Shown here: positions 27,841-35,964 of the stretch, piece by piece | Layout of the letters: each line of letters opens with the position of its first letter | Numbering within the stretch: position 1 is the first letter of the stretch | Origin: a virus | Virus record (IMG/VR): IMGVR_UViG_3300009011_000012 | Location: 1-64,000 of that record | Strand: one strand, 5' to 3' | DNA length: 64,000 bases | The notes under the pieces: model-generated | Seen by the model: only the letters and a program-made list of their open reading frames with translations | The model's database searches: none | What the model was told of the DNA's origin: nothing | Program-made: the position numbers and the translations under genes

Positions 27841-28216
27841 TGTGTGCTGGAGGGCATTGACCTCCATTGTTCGTTTGAAAATGTGCGCTGATGGGAATAC
27901 GCGCACTGACCCAACGTGATTTACCCTACAGCACACATTTTTTTCCCGGCAGCACACATATTACCTCCCATTTTTCCCTGCAGCACACATGCAATTTTGG
28001 CTTTATCCCTTCAGGGCACACGCATGGCCAATCACCCCCTCCAGCACACATATTTTCCGGGCTATTACGTCTATCTTTTCCCCTCCAGCACACATTTTTT
28101 AATGCTCATCCACCCAGCGCACATCCATTTATCGTAAAGTGGGTGCTGGAGGGAGGATTATAGCGCTAACGTTCTAGGTAATACGGCGGTGTTCAAAAAC
28201 TCCCTCCAGCACACAT
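27840..28216. repeat. incA: incA copy-number control iterons
   Basis: RepA-binding iterons downstream of repA. Well-conserved copies are on the plus strand near 27840, 27881 and 28140, and on the minus strand ending near 27938, 27959, 27990, 28051, 28095 and 28216. Degenerate copies end at 28024 and 28124. All share the CAGCACACAT core. P1 incA has nine iterons that titrate and handcuff RepA. There is no gene in this 377-bp stretch. Confidence 0.92.
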
Positions 28217-28218
28217 AT

Positions 28219-28280
28219 TACGTGCAATAAAATCACGTTTAGCGTTAATTTGTTGCACGTAGGCTTAATTGTTGTACACT
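28219..28280 (+). promoter_or_regulatory. parOP: parAB operator-promoter
   Basis: TACGTGCAA (28219-28227) and TTGCACGTA (28252-28260) form an inverted repeat. TTGCAC within the right arm and TACACT 16 bp later can serve as -35 and -10. This fits the P1 par operator, which ADP/ATP-bound ParA represses. Confidence 0.7.
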
Positions 28281-28332
28281 CCAAAACTGCAAAAGCAATG
28301 TCCCCAACATTGAAAACTTCATGGAGATCAGA

Positions 28333-29538
28333 ATGAAACGAGATTACGGTGGTGTAGGCTCCATAGCACGCAGGGCTAGCCATTTGCTTGAGTCAATGAG
28401 CAGGGACATTGAAGAGCAGCGCAAAGAGTTTAATTTGACTGAATATTTCCAGACATTTACCCGGAATGCTGTCGCTAAATTACCGAAACTCAGTCGCAGG
28501 ATTGTCGAACAGGCCATTAAAGAAATGGAAGATGAGGGCTACGAGTTCAACAAAAAACAGGTTGGGAATGTCGAACAGTACGCACTGACTATCCAGAACG
28601 TCATTGATATTTACGCTCACCGCAAGATTCCTAAGTATCGTGATACCCATACCTCGCCTTACGTTATCTTTGTTGTGAACCTGAAAGGCGGTGTTTCGAA
28701 GACTGTTAGCACCGTTACTCTCGCTCATGCGCTTCGAGTTCACCAGGATCTTCTTCGCCACGATTTGCGCGTTCTTGTTATTGACCTCGACCCTCAGGCA
28801 TCGAGCACTATGTTCCTGGATCACACACATAGTATCGGTTCTATACTTGAGACGGCGGCTCAGGCGATGCTAAACGACGTTGATACTGAAACGTTGCGTA
28901 AGGATGTGATCCGCCCAACCATCATCCCTGGCGTAGATGTTATTCCTGCTTCTATCGATGATGGATTTGTAGCTAGTGCATGGAAGGAGCTGGTGAACGA
29001 GAACCTTCCAGGTGTTAACCAATATGAAGTGCTTCGCAAGGTTATTATCGATCGCGTAGCTGATGATTATGATTTCATCCTGATTGATACAGGGCCACAC
29101 CTCGATCCATTTTTGCTAAACGGCCTGGCTGCGAGTGACCTGATTCTCACCCCTACCCCACCGGCGCAAGTCGATTTCCATTCGACGTTAAAATACCTTA
29201 CCCGCTTGCCTGAAATGCTGGAAACATTGGAACAAGAAGGCATTGAACCGCGATTGTCCGCCAGTATTGGCTTTATGTCGAAGATGACCGGAAAGCCAGA
29301 TCACCAAGTTTCACACAGCCTTGCTCGTGAAGTATACACCAGCAATATTCTCGACTCGGCCCTGCCGCGACTAGATGGTTTTGAACGATGTGGTGAGACG
29401 TTTGACACTATTATCAGTGCGAACCCTGCATCATATCCTGGTAGTAACGACGCGCTGAAAAAGGCCCGAACAGAAGCGGAGCATTTCACTAAGGCTGTGT
29501 TTGATCGCATCGAGTTCTTGAGGAGCAAAGCGGCATGA
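28333..29538 (+). CDS. parA: Partition ATPase ParA (type Ia)
   Basis: A 401-residue Walker-type ATPase closely resembling P1 ParA. I take the ATG at 28333, which has GGAG six to seven bases upstream; the ATG at 28321 has none. The N-terminal 100 residues hold the DNA-binding/autoregulation region (LPKLSRRIVEQAIKEMEDEGYEF). The deviant Walker A LKGGVSKTVSTV is at about residue 115, with DLDPQASSTMF and later DTGPHLDPF. ParA forms nucleoid-bound gradients that move ParB-parS complexes and also represses the operon. Confidence 0.96.
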   Translation: MKRDYGGVGSIARRASHLLESMSRDIEEQRKEFNLTEYFQTFTRNAVAKLPKLSRRIVEQAIKEMEDEGYEFNKKQVGNVEQYALTIQNVIDIYAHRKIPKYRDTHTSPYVIFVVNLKGGVSKTVSTVTLAHALRVHQDLLRHDLRVLVIDLDPQASSTMFLDHTHSIGSILETAAQAMLNDVDTETLRKDVIRPTIIPGVDVIPASIDDGFVASAWKELVNENLPGVNQYEVLRKVIIDRVADDYDFILIDTGPHLDPFLLNGLAASDLILTPTPPAQVDFHSTLKYLTRLPEMLETLEQEGIEPRLSASIGFMSKMTGKPDHQVSHSLAREVYTSNILDSALPRLDGFERCGETFDTIISANPASYPGSNDALKKARTEAEHFTKAVFDRIEFLRSKAA

Positions 29539-30509
29539 AAAAGAAAATAGTAGCTCGCGGGCGAAGCATTTTAGGCAGTGATAGCTCCGATTTTATCCGT
29601 AGCCTTGATAACCAAGGCGGTGAGAAGGTTTTCACGCTTAAGTCTGGAAAGCAGGCTAAGTTCACTCTAAAGACCATTGTTAGTGATGAAATAGAGCAGA
29701 AAACTTTTGTTGATCCTGCTGTTAATGGTCGCGATCAAAGAAATGTAACTCCCGAGTCAGTGAGCGATATAACGCGAACGATCACTCTTCAGCAATTTTT
29801 CCCGGCAATTGGTCGGGCTGTAGGTGAGCGCATTGAGGTGTTGGATGGTTCCCGTCGTCGAGCTGCTTGTATTTTTAGCGGCTCGAAGTTTGAAATCATG
29901 GTTACAGAAGATGAAATAAGTCTGGAAGATGCCCGCCAACTGGCAAAAGACATCCAGACCGCCCGTGAACATACACTTCGTGAAATTGGGCAGAGATACC
30001 AGCTCATGCACGAGAATGGCATGACAAAGGATGAGATCGCGCGCGCTGAGGGAGTTTCCCCTGCAAGCGTTACCCGCGCGTTCCAAGCCGCTTCGGTACC
30101 AGCTGAGATGGTTGCGCTATTCCCGGTCATCAATGAACTTGCTCTTGCTGATTACCAACTGCTGCTTAAGCTTTCAGAAGAGCTAAACAACAAAGGTGTT
30201 CCCCTGCCAGAATTACTTGCAAAAGTGCAAGAAGACATAAGTGCAGCGGAAGTGGAGAGCGTAACTAAGTCGTTAATCCTGGACTCGTTCAAACGTCACA
30301 CAAAGCAGTTGAACCCGCGACCAGTGAAAACAGTCCAAACTGAAAAGCTGCGTGAGTTCGAAGATAAAAAACAGTTTGCACGTAAGAAAACTGATACGTC
30401 TAAACGCTTAGTGACCTATGAATTTGCTCGACTCCCAGCGTCAGTTCAAGCTGAGTTGGATAAAGCCATTAAGCAGGTAATGGATAACATGCAGGCACCT
30501 GCGAAGTAA
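29535..30509 (+). CDS. parB: Partition protein ParB
   Basis: A 324-residue ParB overlapping parA by 4 bp (ATGA). Conserved pattern: MKKKIVARGRSILGSDSS at the N-terminus (ParA contact), the ParB/Srx-like nucleotide-binding core (GRAVGERIEVLDGSRRRAA), a helix-turn-helix (MTKDEIARAEGVSPASVTRAFQAA) and a C-terminal dimer domain (ARLPASVQAELDKAIKQVM). It binds parS just downstream and recruits ParA. P1 ParB is 333 residues. Confidence 0.96.
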   Translation: MKKKIVARGRSILGSDSSDFIRSLDNQGGEKVFTLKSGKQAKFTLKTIVSDEIEQKTFVDPAVNGRDQRNVTPESVSDITRTITLQQFFPAIGRAVGERIEVLDGSRRRAACIFSGSKFEIMVTEDEISLEDARQLAKDIQTAREHTLREIGQRYQLMHENGMTKDEIARAEGVSPASVTRAFQAASVPAEMVALFPVINELALADYQLLLKLSEELNNKGVPLPELLAKVQEDISAAEVESVTKSLILDSFKRHTKQLNPRPVKTVQTEKLREFEDKKQFARKKTDTSKRLVTYEFARLPASVQAELDKAIKQVMDNMQAPAK

Positions 30510-30514
30510 AAAAA

Positions 30515-30643
30515 GTGGGAACTTCAGGCAGTTTTCTACCGAAAAGTTCCCACTCAATTATCAATGTTAACTAGCTAATAAATATGGATTTTATTAACTT
30601 CTTTCAATGTGAAATTCCCAAGGCTCACGCCCCTGAAACTTCA
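30515..30643. other. parS: Candidate parS centromere
   Basis: Directly after parB: GTGGGAACTT (30515-30524) and AAGTTCCCAC (30544-30553) are a perfect 10-bp inverted repeat, and AATTCCCA recurs at 30613-30620 after an AT-rich 60-bp spacer. In P1, parS consists of ParB heptamer boxes on both sides of an IHF-bent spacer at this position. The boxes here (TTCCCAC/TTCCCAA) differ from the P1 heptamer, implying altered ParB specificity. Confidence 0.6.
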
Positions 30644-31348
30644 GAATTCGATAACACTTCCTGCCGCTGACTTCGCAGCTGAGCCCACTGCCCCGGCCGC
30701 TCCAGATAAGATAGCCTCAACCCCAGAACCAGCAGACGTGTATTTCTGAAAGGTGATCGGATAACTCAAAAACTCTGTTACCTGGTCACGTGAGCGGGTG
30801 ATTTCTCCAAGCTGAGTCGGAAATACGCGCATCTCTTCTTCTAGGGTTTTTCCACCTTCTTGAGATACGCGATACAAACGTATATTCATCAGGTATGAAG
30901 GTGGCAAGTTAATTGTGCCATCTCGGTTTGTCACTTTCCCTTTTCGCTCTTTAAACCAGCCCATTATTTTGCCATCCTCTGTATCCCGAACGGTCATCGT
31001 GACGAGCCCAGCGGTAACATGGGTAGGTTTATTGAATTCCACACTACCTATCACCTTACTTTCTGTTTCAATAGTCCCATGCCCATAAGTTATGTCTTTA
31101 ACAAACATGTCAAAGCCATTTAGCCCATCAACATCGACTGTCCACTGCCATCCTTGTGCGTAGCGAATACGCATAGCGGTCGCGACGATATTTTTCCCGT
31201 AGGCAATATCGTCGGCATAATTCCCACGCACACCTGAACCGGAAAGAGCCTTATCAAGGATGTCGCTAATAAGGTTGCTGGTGAAAGATTTAGTATTGAA
31301 GGAAAGAGAACTTGAAAGAGTGCTCTCTAGGCCGCTAAATATCCCCAC
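30641..31348 (-). CDS. Tail structural protein, possibly Tub-like
   Basis: A 235-residue protein converging on parB. The beta-rich centre (IETESKVIGSVEFNKPTHVTAGLVTMTVRDTEDGKIMGWF; EMRVFPTQLGEITRSRDQVTEFLSYPITFQKY) looks like a tail-tube or tube-initiator fold. The C-terminus is Gly/Ala-rich. Size and neighbourhood suggest a relation to P1 Tub, but I cannot confirm this without a search. It is the last gene of the minus-strand run that begins with the capsid. Confidence 0.55.
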   Translation of the reverse strand: MGIFSGLESTLSSSLSFNTKSFTSNLISDILDKALSGSGVRGNYADDIAYGKNIVATAMRIRYAQGWQWTVDVDGLNGFDMFVKDITYGHGTIETESKVIGSVEFNKPTHVTAGLVTMTVRDTEDGKIMGWFKERKGKVTNRDGTINLPPSYLMNIRLYRVSQEGGKTLEEEMRVFPTQLGEITRSRDQVTEFLSYPITFQKYTSAGSGVEAILSGAAGAVGSAAKSAAGSVIEF

Positions 31349-31361
31349 TGTTCCGCCCTCT

Positions 31362-31919
31362 CTATGATGCCGTGGTTGCGCCTGGAATGATGGCTCTGTT
31401 CGATGCCATTTTTTCCTCCATGTCCAAAACTCGCTGGTGGAGCGTTACTTCATCTGGAAGGTCAGAATAATCGAACTTTCCATCTATAGAAGCGCGTCTT
31501 AAGCGTGCAACATTAGGCACTTTTATTAGCGCTTCCAGGTAGTCTTCAATCATACCGATAATAGCTGGGGGTAAATGCCATCCTTCAAAACCACGATCAC
31601 GCAAATTCATAAGATACTGCATTCTGAATGGCCACCGCTCTGAACCTGTAAGATCCAGTTCGATGGTATTCCCTACTTCATCAGAGTAAACGAGTAAGCC
31701 GTGTGCGTCGGTAACATGGATAAGAGCTAAATAGTCATCAGGGCGAGATATAACCGTCCCTCCAGCCTTTTCCAGCTTAACAGTGGCAATGACCCCTGCC
31801 CTATCCTGATATGCTCCCAGCGCCTTTCTGAGAAGGGAATCAAGCGTTTCCTGTTCTCGAACAAGTAAAGGGTTAAAACGGAGCTTTACGTTTTCAAGGA
31901 GCTCGGCGGGCGTTGTCAT
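31362..31919 (-). CDS. Tail/head completion protein, family not recognised
   Basis: A 185-residue protein, mainly helical, beginning MTTPAELLENVKLRFNPLLVREQETLDSLLRKALGAYQDRAG. It then has beta strands (TVISRPDDYLALIHVTDAHGLLVYSD) and a helical end. It lies between two tube-like genes, where tail completion or head-tail joining proteins are usual. The early helical segment followed by a small beta domain is compatible with a connector, but this is context only. Confidence 0.5.
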   Translation of the reverse strand: MTTPAELLENVKLRFNPLLVREQETLDSLLRKALGAYQDRAGVIATVKLEKAGGTVISRPDDYLALIHVTDAHGLLVYSDEVGNTIELDLTGSERWPFRMQYLMNLRDRGFEGWHLPPAIIGMIEDYLEALIKVPNVARLRRASIDGKFDYSDLPDEVTLHQRVLDMEEKMASNRAIIPGATTAS

Positions 31920-31984
31920 GATATTCCCTGCAAAAGAAGATTAAATGCCTAATAGGCGCTGCGATTAAGCCAGCGCCGATTCTG

Positions 31985-32476
31985 TTACTCAACCCAGTTG
32001 TATACGACGCGCAGTGTCGGACGGACTACGGTCGTGACGTCTTCAGATGAGAAGTCCACTGCATCAGAATAGATTTTGCAGTGGGAGAAGGTACGGATTA
32101 AGCCTTTGTGATCGCCGCTGTTTGACTCGGCGGCTGCTTGAACCGTGACTTCGATATACTTCTTGCCGTAAACAAGCTCTTTGACGGCTGCTAATACAGT
32201 TCCATCGATGGTTTCTGCACAAGTAACCTGATATTCCCCTGAGTTGCGCAGCGTACCGTGCTGGTTGAATTTCATACCACCCGGACCAAAATCTTCTACG
32301 TCTTCACGTGTCATTTCCGGAATCTGAGTGGAGCGCACAAGGATGCTCAGATTGTCGTACCCTTTAAACGTCATCCAAAATTCTGAGCCGATCAGCTTCT
32401 CGCCAGCTGCAATATTTTTGTTGAAGCGAGATTTGAGAAAAGCGGTATCTGCTTTGGTATTCGCAAAACCAGACAT
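31985..32476 (-). CDS. Putative tail tube protein
   Basis: A 163-residue protein, the usual length of T4 gp19-type tube proteins. The pattern FKGYDNLSILVRSTQIPEMTREDVEDFGPGG followed by NSGEYQVTCAETIDGTVLAAVKELV is what tube subunits show (receptor strand, IP-turn, long loop). Together with the sheath gene in the same operon, this makes it a candidate for the inner tube. The 235-residue neighbour is the alternative. Confidence 0.55.
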   Translation of the reverse strand: MSGFANTKADTAFLKSRFNKNIAAGEKLIGSEFWMTFKGYDNLSILVRSTQIPEMTREDVEDFGPGGMKFNQHGTLRNSGEYQVTCAETIDGTVLAAVKELVYGKKYIEVTVQAAAESNSGDHKGLIRTFSHCKIYSDAVDFSSEDVTTVVRPTLRVVYNWVE

Positions 32477-32485
32477 AGAAACTCC

Positions 32486-33079
32486 TTAAATGATAAACAC
32501 AGTGGAAATATTGCTGCGATTGAGTGATGTAATACCGCTGCATTGGAGAGTGACAGTGTTGTGGGAAAAATAGCCCTCTGAGGTTCGTGGAGCATCCAAT
32601 TGATAAGTCACATCTTTAATAACCACTCCTGAGAGAGCTATTGTGCGACCTATATTTAATGTTACTTGCTCTGGACGTCGCCCGAGTGCGGTGTACTCAT
32701 TGAGCTCTGGAGAGCACATTTTTAGTAGTGTTGTGATAGCAGCATTAACTTCTATTTGCGCGTTTTGGGTAGCCATGAGATCAACCGTTAAACTAAACTC
32801 CGGTGGCTGCTGACCTTCCCAGACGAGCATAGAGTTAAAGATCGTCTTTGCTGTAACGCCCGAAGCGGATTGAATAACATTGGCTGTAGCGTCCAGTTTC
32901 TGACTTACAGCCCCCATAATTCCGCTCAATGACTGATTCTCGAACGGTGATTGCCACATAGCTGAAAGCGTGGCTGAGGAGCCATCACCGATATAACCTA
33001 CAACCATATCCTCATCAGTACGGATGTAGATTTTCATGAGAGGGCTAATGCCATCCGGCATGATCGCGCCACATATCAT
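32486..33079 (-). CDS. Baseplate/tail-tube initiator-like protein
   Basis: A 197-residue protein. MKIYIRTDEDMVVGYIGDGSSATLSAMWQSPFENQSLSG (split here by turns) is followed by long hydrophobic strands (FNSMLVWEGQQPPEFSLTVDLMATQNAQIEV; VTLNIGRTIALSGVVIKDVTYQLDAP). Such a profile occurs in T4 gp48/gp54-like proteins that start tube growth. Translation could begin at the ATG at 33079 or the internal ATG at 33037. The name is tentative. Confidence 0.5.
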   Translation of the reverse strand: MICGAIMPDGISPLMKIYIRTDEDMVVGYIGDGSSATLSAMWQSPFENQSLSGIMGAVSQKLDATANVIQSASGVTAKTIFNSMLVWEGQQPPEFSLTVDLMATQNAQIEVNAAITTLLKMCSPELNEYTALGRRPEQVTLNIGRTIALSGVVIKDVTYQLDAPRTSEGYFSHNTVTLQCSGITSLNRSNISTVFII

Positions 33080-33125
33080 CTCCAGACCTCCGAATCAGGC
33101 CATCATTACTGATGGCCTGATATAG

Positions 33126-33836
33126 TTACATGCCGCGTTTCTTGCGCAGCTTCATGGACTTCTTGCGGTGCAAATTCGCAACAGATGTATGAGCCTTACG
33201 GCGAGCCTTCTTCAGTGCCTGTTTCTGCAAAGAGTTAAGGCGACGAGGACGAGGGCGCTTACGAATAATTTTCACCTTGCCGTCACGAACAACCTTTTTA
33301 CGAACGGCTTCGAGCATAGCTGTATCGCCACCCGCAACTGTATACATTGCAATAGCCTCCTCCAGCATGTCTGAATCGTTCCCTGACAGAGCGTCGAAAA
33401 CTCGCTCCGCTGCTGAATCATCCATATCGTCGATCATGTCGGTGACATCATCCTGGTCCGCGCCCATGGACACTGCTGCATCAGCCAGCGAGGCTAATGC
33501 AGCGTTATAGGCATCAACTTGTTCATCGGTGAAATCAGCATCTTCATCTACACCATCAAGCCCCGCCATAATAATGGCCAAAGCATCAAAGGCGTCGGCT
33601 TCGGGATCATCATCCTCCAACCATTGCGCGATCATCGACGCGGCGAGGCCACGCTCATCGCCTTTGGCGCGCGCGCTAACAGCTTCCAGCATTAAGGCTT
33701 CACCATCTTTAGGCTGCTCCTGCTCTCCCGGTTTACGCTCTCCTGCGCTTTCAAGCATTGCCTTATCGTCAGAACCCGGCACGGTGGCACCAAAAAGAAC
33801 ACGAGCCAGGGGATTAGCGATTGTGAAATTTTTCAT
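33126..33836 (-). CDS. Internal head/scaffold protein with basic C-terminal peptide
   Basis: A 236-residue protein of unusual composition: residues 30-175 are very acidic (DDDPEADAFDALAIIMAGLDGVDEDADF), and the last 60 are extremely basic (RDGKVKIIRKRPRPRR, KKARRKAHTSV, KSMKLRKKRGM). Three copies of the candidate Pro cleavage motif (AMLES at 26, LMLEAV at 48, AMLEAV at about 173) would release a 60-residue basic peptide able to bind packaged DNA, while the acidic part acts as scaffold. No family name is certain, but the processing motif puts it inside the head. Confidence 0.65.
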   Translation of the reverse strand: MKNFTIANPLARVLFGATVPGSDDKAMLESAGERKPGEQEQPKDGEALMLEAVSARAKGDERGLAASMIAQWLEDDDPEADAFDALAIIMAGLDGVDEDADFTDEQVDAYNAALASLADAAVSMGADQDDVTDMIDDMDDSAAERVFDALSGNDSDMLEEAIAMYTVAGGDTAMLEAVRKKVVRDGKVKIIRKRPRPRRLNSLQKQALKKARRKAHTSVANLHRKKSMKLRKKRGM

Positions 33837-33876
33837 GTTTTATCTCTTAACGGCCGCCCGGAGGGCGGCTCATGGT

Positions 33877-35487
33877 TTATCGCATAAGGATTGGTTTACC
33901 GATGATGCGGCGCGCTGAACCGGTAGGGCACACTGCCCATTCGACTTGCCAGTAATCGCTCTCCAGTTGAGCCACAGTGATTACAAATGGCTCTTCGCCC
34001 TGAGACTTATCTCGGGGCTTTACCAGTGCACCTGCTGAATAGAAGCGCTCCAGTAATTCGGTCATGCCTTTCGTGAGTGACTCTTGGGTAACACCGTCCG
34101 GCTCGTGCTTGATAGCTTCAGCGAGCTCATAGAAGTTACGGGCGATGGCATTCATCAAGGAGGAGACGTGTTGGAAGCGAAGGTAGTTCTTTTTGGTAAA
34201 CGTGGTCAGCGCGTCATCAATATAAACATCACCGCTGGCCGACACTTTTACAGGATTGATTCGTGCCGTAACGAAAGCTTCCAGGTCGATAGCATCGAGG
34301 TTTGGAATCTTGGTGATGTTTTGACGATCGATAATGCCTCGGGATGTCCCCGCAGGGGAATAATGCCAGCCACCGACATCTGGTACCATCGCAACGCCTT
34401 TCGCTTTAGCTACAAAAGCGTCACAGCTAATACCGAAGACAACCTGCATGCCAGTTGCACTGTCTTTACAGGAATAAGGGAAGTAGTAGCGTGCGGGCTG
34501 GTGTGAACCACCAAAGCCATGACCTTTGGCTTCGGTGATCGCAGCTGCAGCTGTCTGATTGCCTGAAAGATCATAGAAGAAGTCGACGCGAACTGCTTCT
34601 GCCAGGTCCTTCAGTGCAGCTAGTACAGTTGAGTCGTAACAACCCAGCGAGAGAATGGCAGTTACATTGATCGGGGCTTGTTCCAGAATAGCCAGTGCTT
34701 TCAGGTATTCTTCAGCAGTAACTTTCGAGAACGTGCCATCAGAACCACCCACGAACGCCACATCTGTGAACGTAATGCCTGTGAACAAATCATCTTTATC
34801 ATCACTGGTGATCACGCAACCTAGGCGGGTAGACATGCTTTCCAACATGGTTTGCAACCATGCTGGTTGGCCCATATCGTTGACGGCCTCTGGGTTGAAA
34901 GAAACCTGATGAGTTTCGAGTTGTTCCACAGAACCATCCGATTGGGTTTCTTTTAGCGTCAGGTTGAGAAGGTCGCTATCCTCATCACTATCAAGCGAAA
35001 TTGTACGATTGCCTGAAGCCTCGCCGTCTTTGATGTAAATGATGGCCAGTTCGCCATCCTTAAGTGCTGGTGTTTCGTGGGGACCAAACTGAGCCCCTTT
35101 TAACACGTACTCACCCAGAACGGTGAAGGATTCGCCTTCTTCAACCTGGTTTTCTTCCCCAGAAGCCTTAGAAATGATGATGCCCGGGACCTTCATATCT
35201 GAAGGGCAAACGCGCACTACATAACCATCGCCACCTTTAACCGCCTGCTGGACGTGACGGAATGGCTCGAATGCCGAACCCAGTCGAGGATGGATTGGTG
35301 TTCCAAGCACATCCTTATAGTTCGATGCTGTGACCTGTAGCACCTTACCCGGCGCGCCACGGCGAGAAATCACCAGACCAGCGAAAACGGAGCTGCCGCC
35401 GCTGCCGGTGGATAGGGTCGCATCAGCGTTAACAGGCATAATGCCGACGCCAGCTGCTTGCCCTACTGAATATCCGATCTTATTCAT
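33877..35487 (-). CDS. 22: Contractile tail sheath protein
   Basis: A 536-residue sheath protein; start ATG at 35487 with AGGGGTAA upstream. The N-terminal segment (GSGGSSVFAGLVISRRGAPGKVL, NYKDVLGTPIHP) and C-terminal domain (MNAIARNFYELAEAIKHEPDG, QVEWAVCPTGSARRIIG) follow the sheath pattern. P1 gp22 is the tail sheath and is adjacent to capsid gene 23, as here. The subunits form the contractile outer tube that drives the inner tube through the envelope. Confidence 0.85.
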   Translation of the reverse strand: MNKIGYSVGQAAGVGIMPVNADATLSTGSGGSSVFAGLVISRRGAPGKVLQVTASNYKDVLGTPIHPRLGSAFEPFRHVQQAVKGGDGYVVRVCPSDMKVPGIIISKASGEENQVEEGESFTVLGEYVLKGAQFGPHETPALKDGELAIIYIKDGEASGNRTISLDSDEDSDLLNLTLKETQSDGSVEQLETHQVSFNPEAVNDMGQPAWLQTMLESMSTRLGCVITSDDKDDLFTGITFTDVAFVGGSDGTFSKVTAEEYLKALAILEQAPINVTAILSLGCYDSTVLAALKDLAEAVRVDFFYDLSGNQTAAAAITEAKGHGFGGSHQPARYYFPYSCKDSATGMQVVFGISCDAFVAKAKGVAMVPDVGGWHYSPAGTSRGIIDRQNITKIPNLDAIDLEAFVTARINPVKVSASGDVYIDDALTTFTKKNYLRFQHVSSLMNAIARNFYELAEAIKHEPDGVTQESLTKGMTELLERFYSAGALVKPRDKSQGEEPFVITVAQLESDYWQVEWAVCPTGSARRIIGKPILMR

Positions 35488-35552
35488 TGCACTTACCCCT
35501 TCGGCGTGCGATTTGAACTTAAAACATTTCCCCCTCATGCGAGGGAGGAAAA

Positions 35553-35831
35553 TTATTCGCCTACGGTGAAGGTGTCACCCACGGTAGCGTCTTGTTTTTC
35601 GCTATCCACGCTGACGCCCTCTACGGTAACTACTGCCGCTTTAACCACAACCTTATGAGTAACGGTGTGGCCACCATCAGCAGTTGTAATAGTCAGTTCG
35701 GCTTCGCCAGGACCTTCTGCTTTACATTTATTGTTTTTACCCACAGATACGACCGCAGGGTTACTTGATACGACAGTAATGGCCTTGTTGGTGGCGTTTT
35801 CAGGGAAAACGGAAACTTTGATATCTGGCAT
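35553..35831 (-). CDS. Ig-like (Big_2) decoration protein, circularly permuted in appearance
   Basis: A 92-residue bacterial Ig-like protein: MPDIKVSVFPENATNKAIT, SSNPAVVSVG, CKAEGPGEAELTITTADGG. In a normal Big_2 domain the strand GVSV...VGDTFTV comes first; here it comes last (VEGVSVDSEKQDATVGDTFTVGE), so the domain looks circularly permuted or lacks its own first strand. The capsid gene just upstream can encode the missing strand by frameshifting. It probably decorates the capsid surface, as Ig-like domains do in many phages. Confidence 0.7.
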   Translation of the reverse strand: MPDIKVSVFPENATNKAITVVSSNPAVVSVGKNNKCKAEGPGEAELTITTADGGHTVTHKVVVKAAVVTVEGVSVDSEKQDATVGDTFTVGE

Positions 35832-35883
35832 TTTGTTCTCCTAACGCCCCATAAGGGGGCGTTGTAAATAGACGTTTTATGGC

Positions 35884-35964
35884 TTACTCAATTGCGAACG
35901 AGTCACCCTCAGATAACTCCTGGCCGTCAGATGAAACTGAAACGCCAGTTACTCCGACTTTTTT
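35884..35964 (-). other. Programmed -1 frameshift site and Ig-strand extension of the capsid gene
   Basis: The capsid frame ends ...GAA GAA AAA AAG TCG GAG TAA. The heptamer A AAA AAG (35964-35958) is in the correct phase for -1 slippage. Nine bases later CTGGC...GCCAG can form a stem-loop. The -1 frame then runs 24 codons to a stop at 35884: VGVTGVSVSSDGQELSEGDS and FAIE. This matches the terminal strand of the adjacent Ig-like protein, so it is unlikely to be a chance open frame. Confidence 0.7.

Noticed and set aside
26820-28216. Regularly spaced repeats around repA considered as a CRISPR array
   Set aside because: The repeats are 19-bp RepA iterons with 2-3 bp gaps, in both orientations and partly degenerate; there are no spacers or cas genes.
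30515-30553. Inverted repeat after parB read as a transcription terminator
   Set aside because: The loop is 19 bases, no T run follows on either strand, and the box sequence recurs downstream, so a centromere is more likely.
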